DNA from: an uncultured Clostridia bacterium
GTDB lineage: Bacteria > Bacillota > Clostridia > Christensenellales > Borkfalkiaceae
Length of the DNA stretch: 9,705 nt
NCBI GenBank assembly: GCA_947632165.1
Contig: CANROI010000040.1
Coordinates: 1-9,705, forward strand
Reading direction: 5' to 3'
Shown here piece after piece: positions 1 through 7,557 of this stretch (position 1 is its first letter; every line of letters begins with the position of its first letter). The notes beneath the pieces are model-generated. The model did not search any database, was not told the DNA's origin, and worked only from the letters and a program-made list of their open reading frames with translations. The translations under genes and the position numbers were made by a program.

Positions 1-734
1 CAGGAGACGAGGAGCCCCCGCGCCCGCGCAAGTTCTTCGAGCGCCGAGCACTCCCGCGCCGGATACTGCGAATACCAGCACTCCAGGCCGTCGAGCCCCC
101 ATGCGCAAAATTTTTCCAGCCGTTTTTCCACGCTCTCGCGCGGAAATTCCCGCTTCTCGCCTAAGGGATGCGCCCAGACCGTCAGGCAGTCTGCCTCCTT
201 CAACTGCGTGATGACCTCGCGGGAGGTGAGCTTCAGGTCGGAAAAGTGGACGTCGAGGTATTTCCCGATCACTTCCCCCACCGTTTTGCCATAGCCCATT
301 CCGATCAGAATGTTTGCCAGCATGGGCTTGCTCGGATTCGGGCTCGCCGCGATTTCGGCGAGCGTCGGTTCGTCGAATATGATGCCGAAATGCGCTCTCA
401 GGTGGTCTAAGAGCCGCTCGCACCTGTGGCGCCGCAGGAGCAGCCCCCGCGCGACCAGCGCGCCCACCGCCTCGTCCGCAAGATCGAAGTCGTAGGCGAG
501 GATATGCACGACATCCCCCTCGTCCTCGGTGGAAAACTCGATCCCCGTCACAAAAGAGATCTCCGTTCCGCGCTCCGCGGGCCGCGCCGCATCCAAAAGC
601 CGCCTGCAGCCCGCGATGGTGTCGTGATCGGTCAGCGCGAAGCAGGTGATCCCCCGCCGGCGATTGAGCTCAAGCAGTTCCTCCACGGGATCCGTCCCGT
701 CCGAAAAAACCGAATGCTGATGAAAATCGATCAT
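1..734 (-). CDS. PHP-domain phosphoesterase (3' end beyond window)
   Basis: Predicted metal-dependent phosphoesterase of the PHP family, the group that includes TrpH/YciV-type nucleases and 3',5'-nucleotide phosphatases. 244 codons are visible from an ATG at 734, and the frame is still open at base 1. Seen: motif I DFHQHS (residues 3-8, metal ligands H5 and H7) with SDGT after it, LTDHDT (34-39, D36/H37), GIEFS (64-68, E66), VHILAYDFD (76-84, H77) and WAHP (187-190, H189). The final GSDxHG-like metal motif expected of the family would lie just past the window edge; members are usually about 280 residues, so some 40 are missing. The start follows a strong purine run (GGGGAGGGAGG) and lies 32 bp after the aminotransferase stop, so it is probably the last visible gene of the uvrB operon. 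The family is clear; the substrate (oligoribonucleotide, pAp or other) cannot be read from the sequence. Confidence 0.88.
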   Translation of the reverse strand, partial: MIDFHQHSVFSDGTDPVEELLELNRRRGITCFALTDHDTIAGCRRLLDAARPAERGTEISFVTGIEFSTEDEGDVVHILAYDFDLADEAVGALVARGLLLRRHRCERLLDHLRAHFGIIFDEPTLAEIAASPNPSKPMLANILIGMGYGKTVGEVIGKYLDVHFSDLKLTSREVITQLKEADCLTVWAHPLGEKREFPRESVEKRLEKFCAWGLDGLECWYSQYPARECSALEELARARGLLVS

Positions 735-766
735 AACCTCCCTCCCCGGAAATGACGCCGACGGCC

Positions 767-1945
767 TCATCCCCGGTACTCCCCGATGAGTTTTTGGAAG
801 GCGGAAAGACTGCGCTCGATCGTCTCTCTCGCCACGCAGTAGCTGATCCGCACATACCCGCCGATCCCGAAACTATCCGACGGGACCAGGAGCAATTCAT
901 ACTTCTTCGCCCGCTCCGAGAACGCCTTTGCGTCCGGCTGGGGAGATTTTACGAAGAGATAGAACGCGCCCTCGGGCGGGACGCATTCGTAGCCGTATTG
1001 CGTGAGCGCGCCATAGAGGAGATCGCGGTTCTGCCTGTATGCTTCGAGGTCCGCCGTCCTGCCGAGGCACTTCATCACGACCCGCTGGAAGAGGGCGGGC
1101 GCGCAGACAAAGCCCAGCCGCCTGCCCGCGCCCGCGACCGCCGCAAAGAGCGCTTCGGCGCCCGCGCAGGAGGGCGAGACGGCGATATAGCCGATGCGCT
1201 CCCCGGGGAGGGAGAGGGACTTCGAAAAGGAATAGCATACGACCGTATGTTCGTAGAGCGCCGAAATGCAGGGCGCCTTGCTGCCGTAAGTGAGCTCGCG
1301 GTAGGGCTCGTCCGCAAGCAAATAGACGGGCTCCCCCCGCACTTTGCCCGCCGCGCGGAGCACGGAGGCGAGCGCAGAGAGCTCCTCCTCGCCGTACACG
1401 GCGCCCGTCGGGTTGTTCGGGGAATTGACGATCACGGCTTTCGTCCGCCCGTTGATCGCACGGCCGATAGCTTGAAGGTCGAGGTGGAAGGTTTCGTCTG
1501 CCTTGACCGAGACAAGTTTTGCCCCCGCGCCCTCGATAAAGATCCTGTATTCGGGGAAGAAGGGCGCAATCACGATGACTTCGTCCCCCGCGTTGCAGAG
1601 GGCGTGAAGAGCGATCGTAAGAGAGGCGGACGCGCCGCAGGTCAGATACACGAGCCCGGGATCCGCCCTTCCGCCGATTGCCCGAAGATGATCGGCGATC
1701 GCCCTGCGCGCCTCGGGAAGCCCCGGTGCGGACGTGTAGCCGTGCAGCCGTTCGGGGGGAACTTCGGCGAGTAGCCGCGCGATCTCCCCGCCCACGCAGG
1801 CGGGCGCGGGCACGCTCGGGTTGCCGAGCGAAAAATCGAACACGTTCTCCTCGCCCAAAAGCCGCTTCCGTTCATTGCCGTATTCGAAGAGCTCCCGAAT
1901 GACCGAGCGCTCCTCGCCGAGTTTCTGCATTTCTCTGTTGAACAT
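767..1945 (-). CDS. PLP-dependent class I/II aminotransferase
   Basis: A 392-residue fold-type I aminotransferase of the aspartate/aromatic aminotransferase superfamily, cytosolic, moving an amino group between an amino acid and a 2-oxoacid. Seen: the N-terminal DFSLGNPSVPAP (37-48), common to a Clostridial subgroup; SPNNPTG (175-181, with N178 the cofactor-contacting Asn); ADEPY (211-215, D212 and Y215); SFSKSLSLPGER (239-250, with K242 the likely Schiff-base lysine and R250 a phosphate ligand); and YVRIS (364-368, R366 the likely substrate-carboxylate arginine). All catalytic positions are intact and the length is normal. I chose the ATG at 1945 because GGGGAGG lies just upstream. A longer frame from a TTG at 1996 would overlap the uvrA end and has no ribosome site. 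The gene lies 40 bp after uvrA and is probably co-transcribed with it. Substrate specificity is not decidable here, so no gene symbol is given. Confidence 0.93.
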   Translation of the reverse strand: MFNREMQKLGEERSVIRELFEYGNERKRLLGEENVFDFSLGNPSVPAPACVGGEIARLLAEVPPERLHGYTSAPGLPEARRAIADHLRAIGGRADPGLVYLTCGASASLTIALHALCNAGDEVIVIAPFFPEYRIFIEGAGAKLVSVKADETFHLDLQAIGRAINGRTKAVIVNSPNNPTGAVYGEEELSALASVLRAAGKVRGEPVYLLADEPYRELTYGSKAPCISALYEHTVVCYSFSKSLSLPGERIGYIAVSPSCAGAEALFAAVAGAGRRLGFVCAPALFQRVVMKCLGRTADLEAYRQNRDLLYGALTQYGYECVPPEGAFYLFVKSPQPDAKAFSERAKKYELLLVPSDSFGIGGYVRISYCVARETIERSLSAFQKLIGEYRG

Positions 1946-1949
1946 GCTT

Positions 1950-1956
1950 CCTCCCC
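1950..1956 (-). promoter_or_regulatory. Ribosome binding site deciding the aminotransferase start
   Basis: GGGGAGG on the minus strand, four bases before the ATG at 1945. It is the best Shine-Dalgarno match in the region and supports the 392-residue start over the upstream TTG at 1996. Confidence 0.7.
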
Positions 1957-1961
1957 TGAGA

Positions 1962-1982
1962 TCCGCCCGCACTGCGGACGGA
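1962..1982 (-). other. RNA hairpin between uvrA and aminotransferase
   Basis: On the transcript, arms UCCGUCCGC and GCGGGCGGA pair fully (nine pairs, one of them U-G) around an AGU loop. The hairpin starts three bases past the uvrA stop codon and ends before the aminotransferase ribosome site. No U-run follows, so it does not look like an intrinsic terminator. It more likely sets mRNA stability or is a decayed terminator. The pairing is seen directly; the role is inferred. Confidence 0.5.
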
Positions 1983-1985
1983 AAT

Positions 1986-4805
1986 TTACGAAACAAGTAC
2001 TTTCTTCAAAAATTGCCCCGTGTAGGAATTTTCGACCGCAGCGACCTCTTCGGGGGAACCCGTCGTCACGATCGTGCCGCCGCGGTCGCCGCCCTCGGGG
2101 CCCAGATCGATGATATAGTCGGCGCACTTCACCACGTCCAAATTGTGTTCGATGACGATGACCGTGTTGCCGGCGTCGCGCAGGCGCAACAGGATCTTCA
2201 CGAGTTTATCCACATCGAAGCTCGAGAGCCCCGTCGTGGGCTCGTCGAGAATGTACACCGTCTTGCCCGTGGAGCGCTTGGAAAGCTCGGTCGCGAGCTT
2301 CACGCGCTGCGCCTCGCCGCCCGAGAGGGTCGTGGAACTCTGCCCGAGCTTGATATAGCCGAGCCCCACCTCGTTGAGCGTGGAGATTTTGTTGTAAATG
2401 CCCGTGATGGGGCGGAAGAAGTCGCAGGCCTCCTCTACCGTCATATCGAGCACATCGGCGATCGTCTTGCCCTTGTAGCGCACTTCGAGCGTCTCGCGGT
2501 TGTAGCGCTTGCCGCCGCAGACCTCGCAGGGGACGAACACGTCGGGCAGGAAATGCATCTCGATCTTCATGATGCCGTCGCCCTGGCAGTTCTCGCACCG
2601 TCCGCCCGCGACGTTGAAGGAGAACCGCCCCGCCTTGAAGCCGAGCGTCTTTGCGTCGGTCGTCGCCGCGAACAGCTCTCGGATGGCCGTAAAGACCCCC
2701 GTGTAGGTCGCGGGATTGCTCCGCGGCGTTCTGCCGATGGGCGATTGGTCGATCGCGATGACCTTATCGAAGTATCCGAGCCCCGAAAAGTTCCCGCTCT
2801 TGCCGAAGGCGAGCCGCGCGCCCCCCAAATTGTTGGAGAGAATGGGCAGAATGATCTCGTTGACGAGTGAACTCTTCCCCGAGCCGCTCACGCCCGTGAC
2901 GAGCGTCAGAAGTCCCGCGGGGATCTCCGCCGTAAAGCCCTTGAGGTTGTTCTGGCGGCAGTCCTCCACCTTGAGCCACCTTCCGTCCGGCTTTTTGCGC
3001 ACGGGCGGCACCTCGATCTTCCGCCGCCCCGAAAGATAGTCCCCCGTGAGCGAATCGGGGGCGTTCATGATGTCCTGCACGGAGCCGCAGGCGACGACTT
3101 CGCCGCCGTGCACCCCCGCGCGCGGGCCGATGTCCACAAGATAGTCGGCGGCGCGCATCGTGTCCTCGTCGTGTTCGACGACAATCAGCGTGTTGCCGAG
3201 GTCGCGCAGACCCTTGAGCGAGGCGAGCAGCTTCTCGTTGTCCCGCTGGTGGAGCCCGATGCTCGGCTCGTCGAGAATGTATAAAACGCCCGAGAGCGCG
3301 CTCCCGATCTGCGTCGCAAGGCGGATGCGCTGGCTCTCGCCGCCCGAGAGGGTCGCCGCCGAGCGCGTGAGGGTGAGATAGTCGAGCCCGACGCCCACCA
3401 GAAAGTTGATACGCGCCTTGATCTCCTTCAGAATGACGTCCGCAATGGCGTGCTCCGTCTTGCTCAAGGGGAGCTCCTCGAGAAACGCCCTGAGTTCGCC
3501 CACGGGCAAATCGCACGCCTCCCAGATGTTCTTGCCCCCCACCGTGACGGCGAGCGCCTCCTTTTTGAGCCGCTTTCCGCGGCAGACGGGGCAGTCGCTC
3601 GTGCGCATGTAGCGCTCGATGTCCCACTTCACCCCCTCGGAAGAGGTCTGCGCGTACCGCCGCTGCAGGTTGTTGACAAACCCCTCCCATGCGCTCTGAT
3701 AGCTCGTATGGAAGGAGCGCGTCGCGTAGTCGAGGCTGATCTTCTCGCCGCCGTTGCCGTACATGAGCAGGTCATAGACCTCTTTGGGAAGATCTTTGAC
3801 GGGCACGTCGAGGGAGAATTTGTAGTGTTTGGAGAGCGCCCCCAAATACATCTGCGTGACGGAGGAAGAATCGAGGTTCCAGCCGCTGATCCTGATCGCG
3901 CCCTCGCGCAGCGTCTTGGACTTATCGGGGCAGATGAGATCGGCGTCCACCGACTGCTTGAAGCCGAGCCCCGAGCATTCGGGGCAGGCGCCCCAGACCA
4001 TGTTGAAGGAGAAGAGCCGCGGCTCGATCTCCTCGATGGAGATGCCGCAATCGGGGCAGGAATAGCGGGAGGAATAGAGGGTCTCCGTCCCCTCGCAGTC
4101 GATGATCACGAGCCCGTCGGCGAGTTTGAGCGCCGTCTCGAGGCTCTCGGTCAGCCGCTTCAGGACGCCCTCTTTGACGACGAGGCGGTCGACGACGACC
4201 GAGATATTGTGCTTGATGTTCTTTTCGAGTTTGATCTCCTCCTGCAGATCGTAGACGATGCCGTCGATCTTGACGCGGGCGAAGCCGCTCTTGCGGAAGG
4301 AAGACAGCTCCTTCGCATATTCCCCTTTTCTCCCCCGAATGACGGGCGCGTTGATGAGAATTTTGCTCCCCGCGGGCAGCTCCATGACGCGGTCCGCGAT
4401 TTCGTCCACCGTCTGGCGGCGGATCTCCCTGCCGCAGTTGGGGCAATGCGGAATGCCGATCCGCGCAAACAGGAGGCGGAGATAGTCGTAGATCTCCGTC
4501 ACGGTGCCGACCGTCGAGCGCGGGTTGTGGCTCGTCGTCTTCTGGTCGATGGAGATCGCGGGCGAGAGCCCGTCGATGGACTCGACGTCCGGCTTTTCCA
4601 TCATGCCCAAAAACTGCCGCGCATAGGAAGAGAGGCTCTCCATATAGCGGCGCTGCCCCTCGGCAAAGATGGTATCGAAGGCGAGCGTAGACTTGCCCGA
4701 GCCGCTCACGCCCGTAAAGGCGGTGAGCGAATTCCGCGGGATCCTGACGTCGATGTTCTTGAGGTTGTTTTCTTTTGCACCCTTTACGTAGATATAGTCT
4801 TTCAT
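1986..4805 (-). CDS. uvrA: Excinuclease ABC subunit A (UvrA)
   Basis: UvrA, the dimeric ATPase that scans DNA for helix-distorting lesions and loads UvrB in nucleotide excision repair. It has 939 residues, the normal length. Seen in order: Walker [10 protein letters not shown] (32-40); first zinc module C250, C253, C274, C277; ABC signature LSGGESQR (486-493) with Walker B LDEPS (511-515); second Walker A GVSGSGKS (638-645); second zinc module C737, C740, C760, C763; second signature LSGGEAQR (827-834) with Walker B LDEPTTGL (853-860). An extra CPNCG (121-125) and CPVCRG (405-410) are present. One oddity: after TTGL the protein reads SSFDV where relatives usually have H-x-x-D. The ATG at 4805 gives the expected N-terminus, but the nearest purine-rich site (AAGG, 4821-4818) is 12 bases away, longer than ideal. 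The gene lies downstream of the nucleotidase and upstream of the aminotransferase. Confidence 0.99.
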   Translation of the reverse strand: MKDYIYVKGAKENNLKNIDVRIPRNSLTAFTGVSGSGKSTLAFDTIFAEGQRRYMESLSSYARQFLGMMEKPDVESIDGLSPAISIDQKTTSHNPRSTVGTVTEIYDYLRLLFARIGIPHCPNCGREIRRQTVDEIADRVMELPAGSKILINAPVIRGRKGEYAKELSSFRKSGFARVKIDGIVYDLQEEIKLEKNIKHNISVVVDRLVVKEGVLKRLTESLETALKLADGLVIIDCEGTETLYSSRYSCPDCGISIEEIEPRLFSFNMVWGACPECSGLGFKQSVDADLICPDKSKTLREGAIRISGWNLDSSSVTQMYLGALSKHYKFSLDVPVKDLPKEVYDLLMYGNGGEKISLDYATRSFHTSYQSAWEGFVNNLQRRYAQTSSEGVKWDIERYMRTSDCPVCRGKRLKKEALAVTVGGKNIWEACDLPVGELRAFLEELPLSKTEHAIADVILKEIKARINFLVGVGLDYLTLTRSAATLSGGESQRIRLATQIGSALSGVLYILDEPSIGLHQRDNEKLLASLKGLRDLGNTLIVVEHDEDTMRAADYLVDIGPRAGVHGGEVVACGSVQDIMNAPDSLTGDYLSGRRKIEVPPVRKKPDGRWLKVEDCRQNNLKGFTAEIPAGLLTLVTGVSGSGKSSLVNEIILPILSNNLGGARLAFGKSGNFSGLGYFDKVIAIDQSPIGRTPRSNPATYTGVFTAIRELFAATTDAKTLGFKAGRFSFNVAGGRCENCQGDGIMKIEMHFLPDVFVPCEVCGGKRYNRETLEVRYKGKTIADVLDMTVEEACDFFRPITGIYNKISTLNEVGLGYIKLGQSSTTLSGGEAQRVKLATELSKRSTGKTVYILDEPTTGLSSFDVDKLVKILLRLRDAGNTVIVIEHNLDVVKCADYIIDLGPEGGDRGGTIVTTGSPEEVAAVENSYTGQFLKKVLVS

Positions 4806-4825
4806 GGTGTTGATCTGCCTTGCGG

Positions 4826-4845
4826 GCCCTGCGGGGCCGCAGGGC
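4826..4845 (-). other. RNA hairpin between nucleotidase and uvrA
   Basis: A perfect inverted repeat: arms GCCCTGCGG and CCGCAGGGC separated by two bases. As RNA it forms eight G-C-rich pairs closing a GCCC tetraloop. It begins at the base immediately after the nucleotidase stop codon (TGA, 4848-4846) and ends 20 bases before the uvrA ATG. The bases after it (CCGCAAGGCAG) are not U-rich, so it is not a canonical terminator. It could protect the upstream mRNA's 3' end, attenuate uvrA, or be structurally neutral. Confidence 0.6.
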
Positions 4846-5448
4846 TCAATGAGTTCCTTCTTCGATTCGTTTGACGGCGCTCTTGACCGCCGCGTCGATC
4901 TGCGTCCAATTTGCTCCGCCGTAGTTTATCTCCCGCGCGCGGGCGGCGTTGTGGCGCCCGATCGCGAGCACCGCCGTCACGCCGTTCTTCTGGGCGCTCA
5001 GACAGGCGCCGATATCGTCGTCGACGAGGATCGGGATGCCGTGCGCCCTGCAATAGGCACCCTTATCGGGCATGGGGACATCTGCGACGATCTCGTCGAA
5101 GGGGATGCGCCGCTTTTCCAGCCAATCGCGGCTCACGCGGTCGGGACTTACGAACATCTCCTTATAGCGCGCCGTAAGAATGACGATCGTGTGGCCCATC
5201 GCCCGCCAGCCCTCGCGCGCTTCCTTCGCGCCCTTGCGCGCGGCGGCGTCGGTGAAGGCGACCATACCGCCCTCGTCGCGGACGAATCTGACGACGTCCT
5301 CCTCCGTCCAATCGTAAATGCGCGCAAAGCGGTTGGCGTACGGATCGCACACCTTATAGGGAAGTTTTTTGCGCGCGATATAGGCGCTCGCAAGCGCAAA
5401 CCGCTCCACGATGTTCAACGTATCGTCGATATCCACCGCAATTTTCAT
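4846..5448 (-). CDS. HAD-superfamily 5'(3')-deoxyribonucleotidase-like protein
   Basis: A 200-residue cytosolic HAD phosphohydrolase, most like the small NT5C/YqfW-type putative nucleotidases that remove phosphate from (deoxy)nucleoside monophosphates. Seen: motif I DIDDT at 6-10 (nucleophile D6, acid/base D8), motif II LTAR at 91-94 (T92), the motif III lysine K129 in MPDKG, and motif IV LVDDD at 141-145. The cap lies between motifs I and II, from about residue 13 to 85, with YDWTEEDVVRF (45-55). The length fits the family. The start at 5448 follows AAGGGGGT. It lies 42 bp after uvrB and 40 bp before uvrA, separating two genes that are usually adjacent, so it is very probably co-transcribed with them. 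A role in clearing or salvaging nucleotides from repair is inference from position. A HAD phosphatase with another substrate is the main alternative. Confidence 0.85.
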   Translation of the reverse strand: MKIAVDIDDTLNIVERFALASAYIARKKLPYKVCDPYANRFARIYDWTEEDVVRFVRDEGGMVAFTDAAARKGAKEAREGWRAMGHTIVILTARYKEMFVSPDRVSRDWLEKRRIPFDEIVADVPMPDKGAYCRAHGIPILVDDDIGACLSAQKNGVTAVLAIGRHNAARAREINYGGANWTQIDAAVKSAVKRIEEGTH

Positions 5449-5462
5449 AGATACCCCCTTGG

Positions 5463-5482
5463 GCGCCGTCCCCGACGGGCGC
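5463..5482 (-). other. RNA hairpin between uvrB and nucleotidase
   Basis: On the transcript GCGCCCGUC pairs with GACGGCGC (eight pairs, one bulged C) around a GGG loop. It lies between the uvrB stop (5493-5491) and the nucleotidase ribosome site. A competing pairing of GCGCCG (5490-5485) with CGGCGC (5468-5463) is also possible. No U-run follows, so termination is unlikely. Confidence 0.45.
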
Positions 5483-5490
5483 TGCGGCGC

Positions 5491-7452
5491 TCATTTCCTC
5501 ATCCTTTTTCTCAGTTCGTTGATGGTCTCGCGGATCTCGATCGCGCGCTCGAAGTCGAGCTGTGCGGAGGCGACTTTCATCAGCGCCTTCAGCTTTTCGA
5601 TCTCTTCGGGGATCTCCTTCAGCTTGATATCCGCCGTCTTTTTGCTCTTGTCCGTGATCATGAGGGAGGATCTCACCTCCTTGATGATCGTCTTCGGCAC
5701 GATGCCGTGCGCCTCGTTGTAGGCCTGCTGCTTGGCCCTCCTGCGGTTCGTCTCGCCGATCGCGCGCTCCATGCTGCCCGTCATCTCGTCGGCATACATG
5801 ATCACCCGTCCCTCGGCGTTGCGCGCCGCCCTGCCGATCGTCTGCACGAGCGACGTCTCGCTCCGGAGAAACCCCTCTTTGTCGGCGTCGAGAATGGCGA
5901 CGAGCTTGACTTCGGGAAGATCGAGCCCTTCGCGGAGCAGGTTGATGCCGCATAAAACGTCGAATTCGCCGCTCCGAAGCCCGTTGATGATGTCGATGCG
6001 CTCGAGCGTGTCGATGTCCGAATGCATATAGCGCACCTTGACGCCCGACTCCTTGAGATAGTCGGTGAGCGATTCCGCCATGCGCTTGGTCAGCGTGGTG
6101 ACGAGCACCCTTCCGCCGCCGCCCACGACGGTGTGGATCTCGGAGAGCAGATCGTCGATCTGCCCCTTGGTCGGCTTGACGGTGACGGGGGGATCCAGAA
6201 GCCCCGTCGGGCGGATGAGCTGCTCGACGACCTGCCCCGCCTCGCCGAGTTCGTAGGGCGCGGGGGTCGCCGAGACGCAGATGAGCTGCGGCACCCGCTC
6301 ATCGAATTCCTCGAAGGTGAGCGGGCGGTTGTCGTAGGCAGACTTCATGCGGAAGCCGTAGTCCACGAGGTTGGTCTTGCGCGCGAGATCGCCGTTGTAC
6401 ATCGCGCGGATCTGCGGAATGGTCATATGGCTCTCGTCGATGAAGACGAGGAAATTTTCGGGGAAATAGTCGAGGAGGGTAAAGGAGGGCTGCCCGGGAG
6501 AGCGCCCGTCGAAGTAGCGGGAATAGTTCTCGATGCCCGAGCAATAGCCGATCTCGCGCATCATCTCGAGGTCGTGCTCCGTCCTCTGGCGGAGCCGCTG
6601 CGCCTCGAGGAGCTTGCCCTCGTCCTCGAACGCCTTCACCTCGCCGTCGAGGTCGCGTTCAATCATCGAGAGCGCGGTCTCGAGCCGCTCGCTCCCCACC
6701 GCGTAGTGGCTCGCGGGGAAGATGACGGCGTGCGACAGGCTCGAGACGACCTTGCCCGTCACGACGTCCTCTTCGCCGAGCGCGTCGATCTCGTCGCCGA
6801 AGAACTCCACCCGGATCGCCACCTCCGAATTGGACGCGGGGAAGATCTCCACGACGTCGCCGCGGACGCGGAAGGTGGAGCGCTTGAAGTCGATGTCGTT
6901 GCGGGAATAGTGGATCTCGACGAGGCGGCGCAAGAGCTCGTCGCGGGAGAGCTCCTGCCCGGGGCGGAGCGAGATCCCGAGGCGGAAGAACTCCTCTGGC
7001 GCGCCGAGCCCGTAGATGCACGACACGGAAGAGACCACGATCACGTCGTCCCGCTCGCCGAGCGAACAGGTCGCCGCATTTCTGAGCTTATCGATCTCAT
7101 CGTTCATCGAGAGGTCTTTCTCGATATAGGTATCGGTGGAGGGGATATAGCTCTCGGGCTGGTAATAGTCGTAGTAAGAGACGAAGTATTCGACCCTGTT
7201 CCGGGGGAAAAACTCGCGAAATTCGTTGCACAACTGCGCCGCGAGCGTCTTGTTGTGAGCGATGACGAGCGTCGGCCGCCCGACGTTTTTGATGACGTTC
7301 GCCATCGTGAACGTCTTGCCGCTCCCCGTCACCCCGACGAGCACCTGCGTCCGGATGCCGTCGAGCACGCCTTCCGTGAGCTTCCCGATCGCCTCGGGCT
7401 GATCCCCCATGGGAGAAAAGGGAGACACAAGTTCGAAATCATGATGTTCCAT
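5491..7452 (-). CDS. uvrB: Excinuclease ABC subunit B (UvrB)
   Basis: UvrB, the helicase-fold protein that receives damaged DNA from UvrA, verifies the lesion by inserting a beta-hairpin between the strands, and recruits UvrC for incision. It has 653 residues, slightly shorter than many homologues but complete. Seen: the N-terminal FELVS...GDQPEAI (6-22); Walker A GVTGSGKT (40-47); the tyrosine-rich beta-hairpin region (about 89-113, containing [10 protein letters not shown]); the DESH helicase motif (339-342); motif [11 protein letters not shown] (537-545); and a C-terminal UVR coiled-coil domain (about 615-650) that contacts UvrC. The ATG at 7452 gives the expected N-terminus, though the ribosome site is weak (AAAAGAG). 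It is the first gene after the promoter at 7544-7516 and heads the operon. A LexA-like inverted repeat over the predicted start of transcription suggests damage control. Confidence 0.99.
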   Translation of the reverse strand: MEHHDFELVSPFSPMGDQPEAIGKLTEGVLDGIRTQVLVGVTGSGKTFTMANVIKNVGRPTLVIAHNKTLAAQLCNEFREFFPRNRVEYFVSYYDYYQPESYIPSTDTYIEKDLSMNDEIDKLRNAATCSLGERDDVIVVSSVSCIYGLGAPEEFFRLGISLRPGQELSRDELLRRLVEIHYSRNDIDFKRSTFRVRGDVVEIFPASNSEVAIRVEFFGDEIDALGEEDVVTGKVVSSLSHAVIFPASHYAVGSERLETALSMIERDLDGEVKAFEDEGKLLEAQRLRQRTEHDLEMMREIGYCSGIENYSRYFDGRSPGQPSFTLLDYFPENFLVFIDESHMTIPQIRAMYNGDLARKTNLVDYGFRMKSAYDNRPLTFEEFDERVPQLICVSATPAPYELGEAGQVVEQLIRPTGLLDPPVTVKPTKGQIDDLLSEIHTVVGGGGRVLVTTLTKRMAESLTDYLKESGVKVRYMHSDIDTLERIDIINGLRSGEFDVLCGINLLREGLDLPEVKLVAILDADKEGFLRSETSLVQTIGRAARNAEGRVIMYADEMTGSMERAIGETNRRRAKQQAYNEAHGIVPKTIIKEVRSSLMITDKSKKTADIKLKEIPEEIEKLKALMKVASAQLDFERAIEIRETINELRKRMRK

Positions 7453-7469
7453 GATGCACTCTTTTCTGC

Positions 7470-7485
7470 CCCGGCGACGGCCGGG
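7470..7485 (-). other. Hairpin in the uvrB leader
   Basis: Perfect six-pair stem CCCGGC / GCCGGG with a CGUC tetraloop in the predicted 5' leader of the uvrB transcript, about 23 to 38 bases from the start predicted by the -10 box. The G-rich 3' arm ends 17 bases before the ATG, so the hairpin could affect ribosome access or RNA stability. Pairing is seen; function is inferred. Confidence 0.5.
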
Positions 7486-7497
7486 AAAACTATAAAT

Positions 7498-7511
7498 TAA
7501 ACATTCGTTTA
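7498..7511 (-). promoter_or_regulatory. Inverted repeat resembling a degenerate LexA/DinR box
   Basis: TAAAC-GAAT-GTTTA is an exact five-base inverted repeat with a four-base centre. The Bacillus-type LexA (DinR) box is CGAAC-RNRY-GTTCG. The core AAC/GTT and the RNRY spacer match, but the two outer bases of each half-site do not, including the usual G of GAAC. It begins four bases after the -10 hexamer and covers the expected transcription start, a good place for a repressor. uvrB and uvrA are LexA-controlled in several bacteria. The flank is AT-rich, so chance symmetry is possible. Confidence 0.45.
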
Positions 7512-7515
7512 TAAT

Positions 7516-7544
7516 ATTATAGCCCTTGCGGGCCGAAAAGTCAA
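7516..7544 (-). promoter_or_regulatory. Strong sigma-A/sigma-70 promoter of the uvrB operon
   Basis: A -35 hexamer TTGACT (7544-7539) and a -10 hexamer TATAAT (7521-7516) are separated by exactly 17 bp, five of six and six of six consensus bases. Start of transcription is expected near 7509, giving a leader of about 55 to 60 bases before the uvrB ATG. The -10 box lies inside a 12-bp perfect palindrome, TATAATATTATA (7521-7510). The next gene upstream ends at 7558, only 14 bp before the -35 box. Confidence 0.88.
7521..7534 (-). other. Small GCAA-loop hairpin in the promoter spacer
   Basis: On the minus strand GGCCC-GCAA-GGGCT can form five pairs (one G-U) closed by a GNRA-type tetraloop. It lies within the -35/-10 spacer and, for RNA coming from the upstream gene pair, 23 bases after that stop codon. 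What follows is AT-rich but not a U-run, so it is at best a poor terminator. No better terminator is visible between 7557 and 7453. Confidence 0.3.
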
Positions 7545-7557
7545 GGAAATCGGGGGA

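Noticed and set aside
752..1774. 340-codon plus-strand open frame opposite the aminotransferase
   Set aside because: The minus strand has every PLP-enzyme motif; the plus frame has none.
1946..1996. Longer aminotransferase start (TTG at 1996)
   Set aside because: It would overlap the uvrA end, has no ribosome site and adds residues not expected in the family. ATG 1945 has GGGGAGG upstream.
4818..4828. 11-base match CCTTGCGGGCC shared with 7524-7534
   Set aside because: A match of this length within about 10 kb of GC-rich DNA is expected by chance; no longer repeat surrounds it.
3450..4874. 474-codon plus-strand open frame opposite uvrA
   Set aside because: It is the antisense shadow of a GC-rich uvrA. 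The translation is rich in Arg, Asp, Ala and Val, shows no domain, and uvrA is certain on the other strand.
6022..7500. 492-codon plus-strand open frame opposite uvrB
   Set aside because: Codon-bias shadow of uvrB; low-complexity acidic/His-rich composition with no recognisable motif.
7510..7515. Plus-strand TATAAT as a divergent promoter
   Set aside because: It exists only because the -10 region is palindromic. No -35 box lies 17 bp upstream and no plus-strand gene follows.
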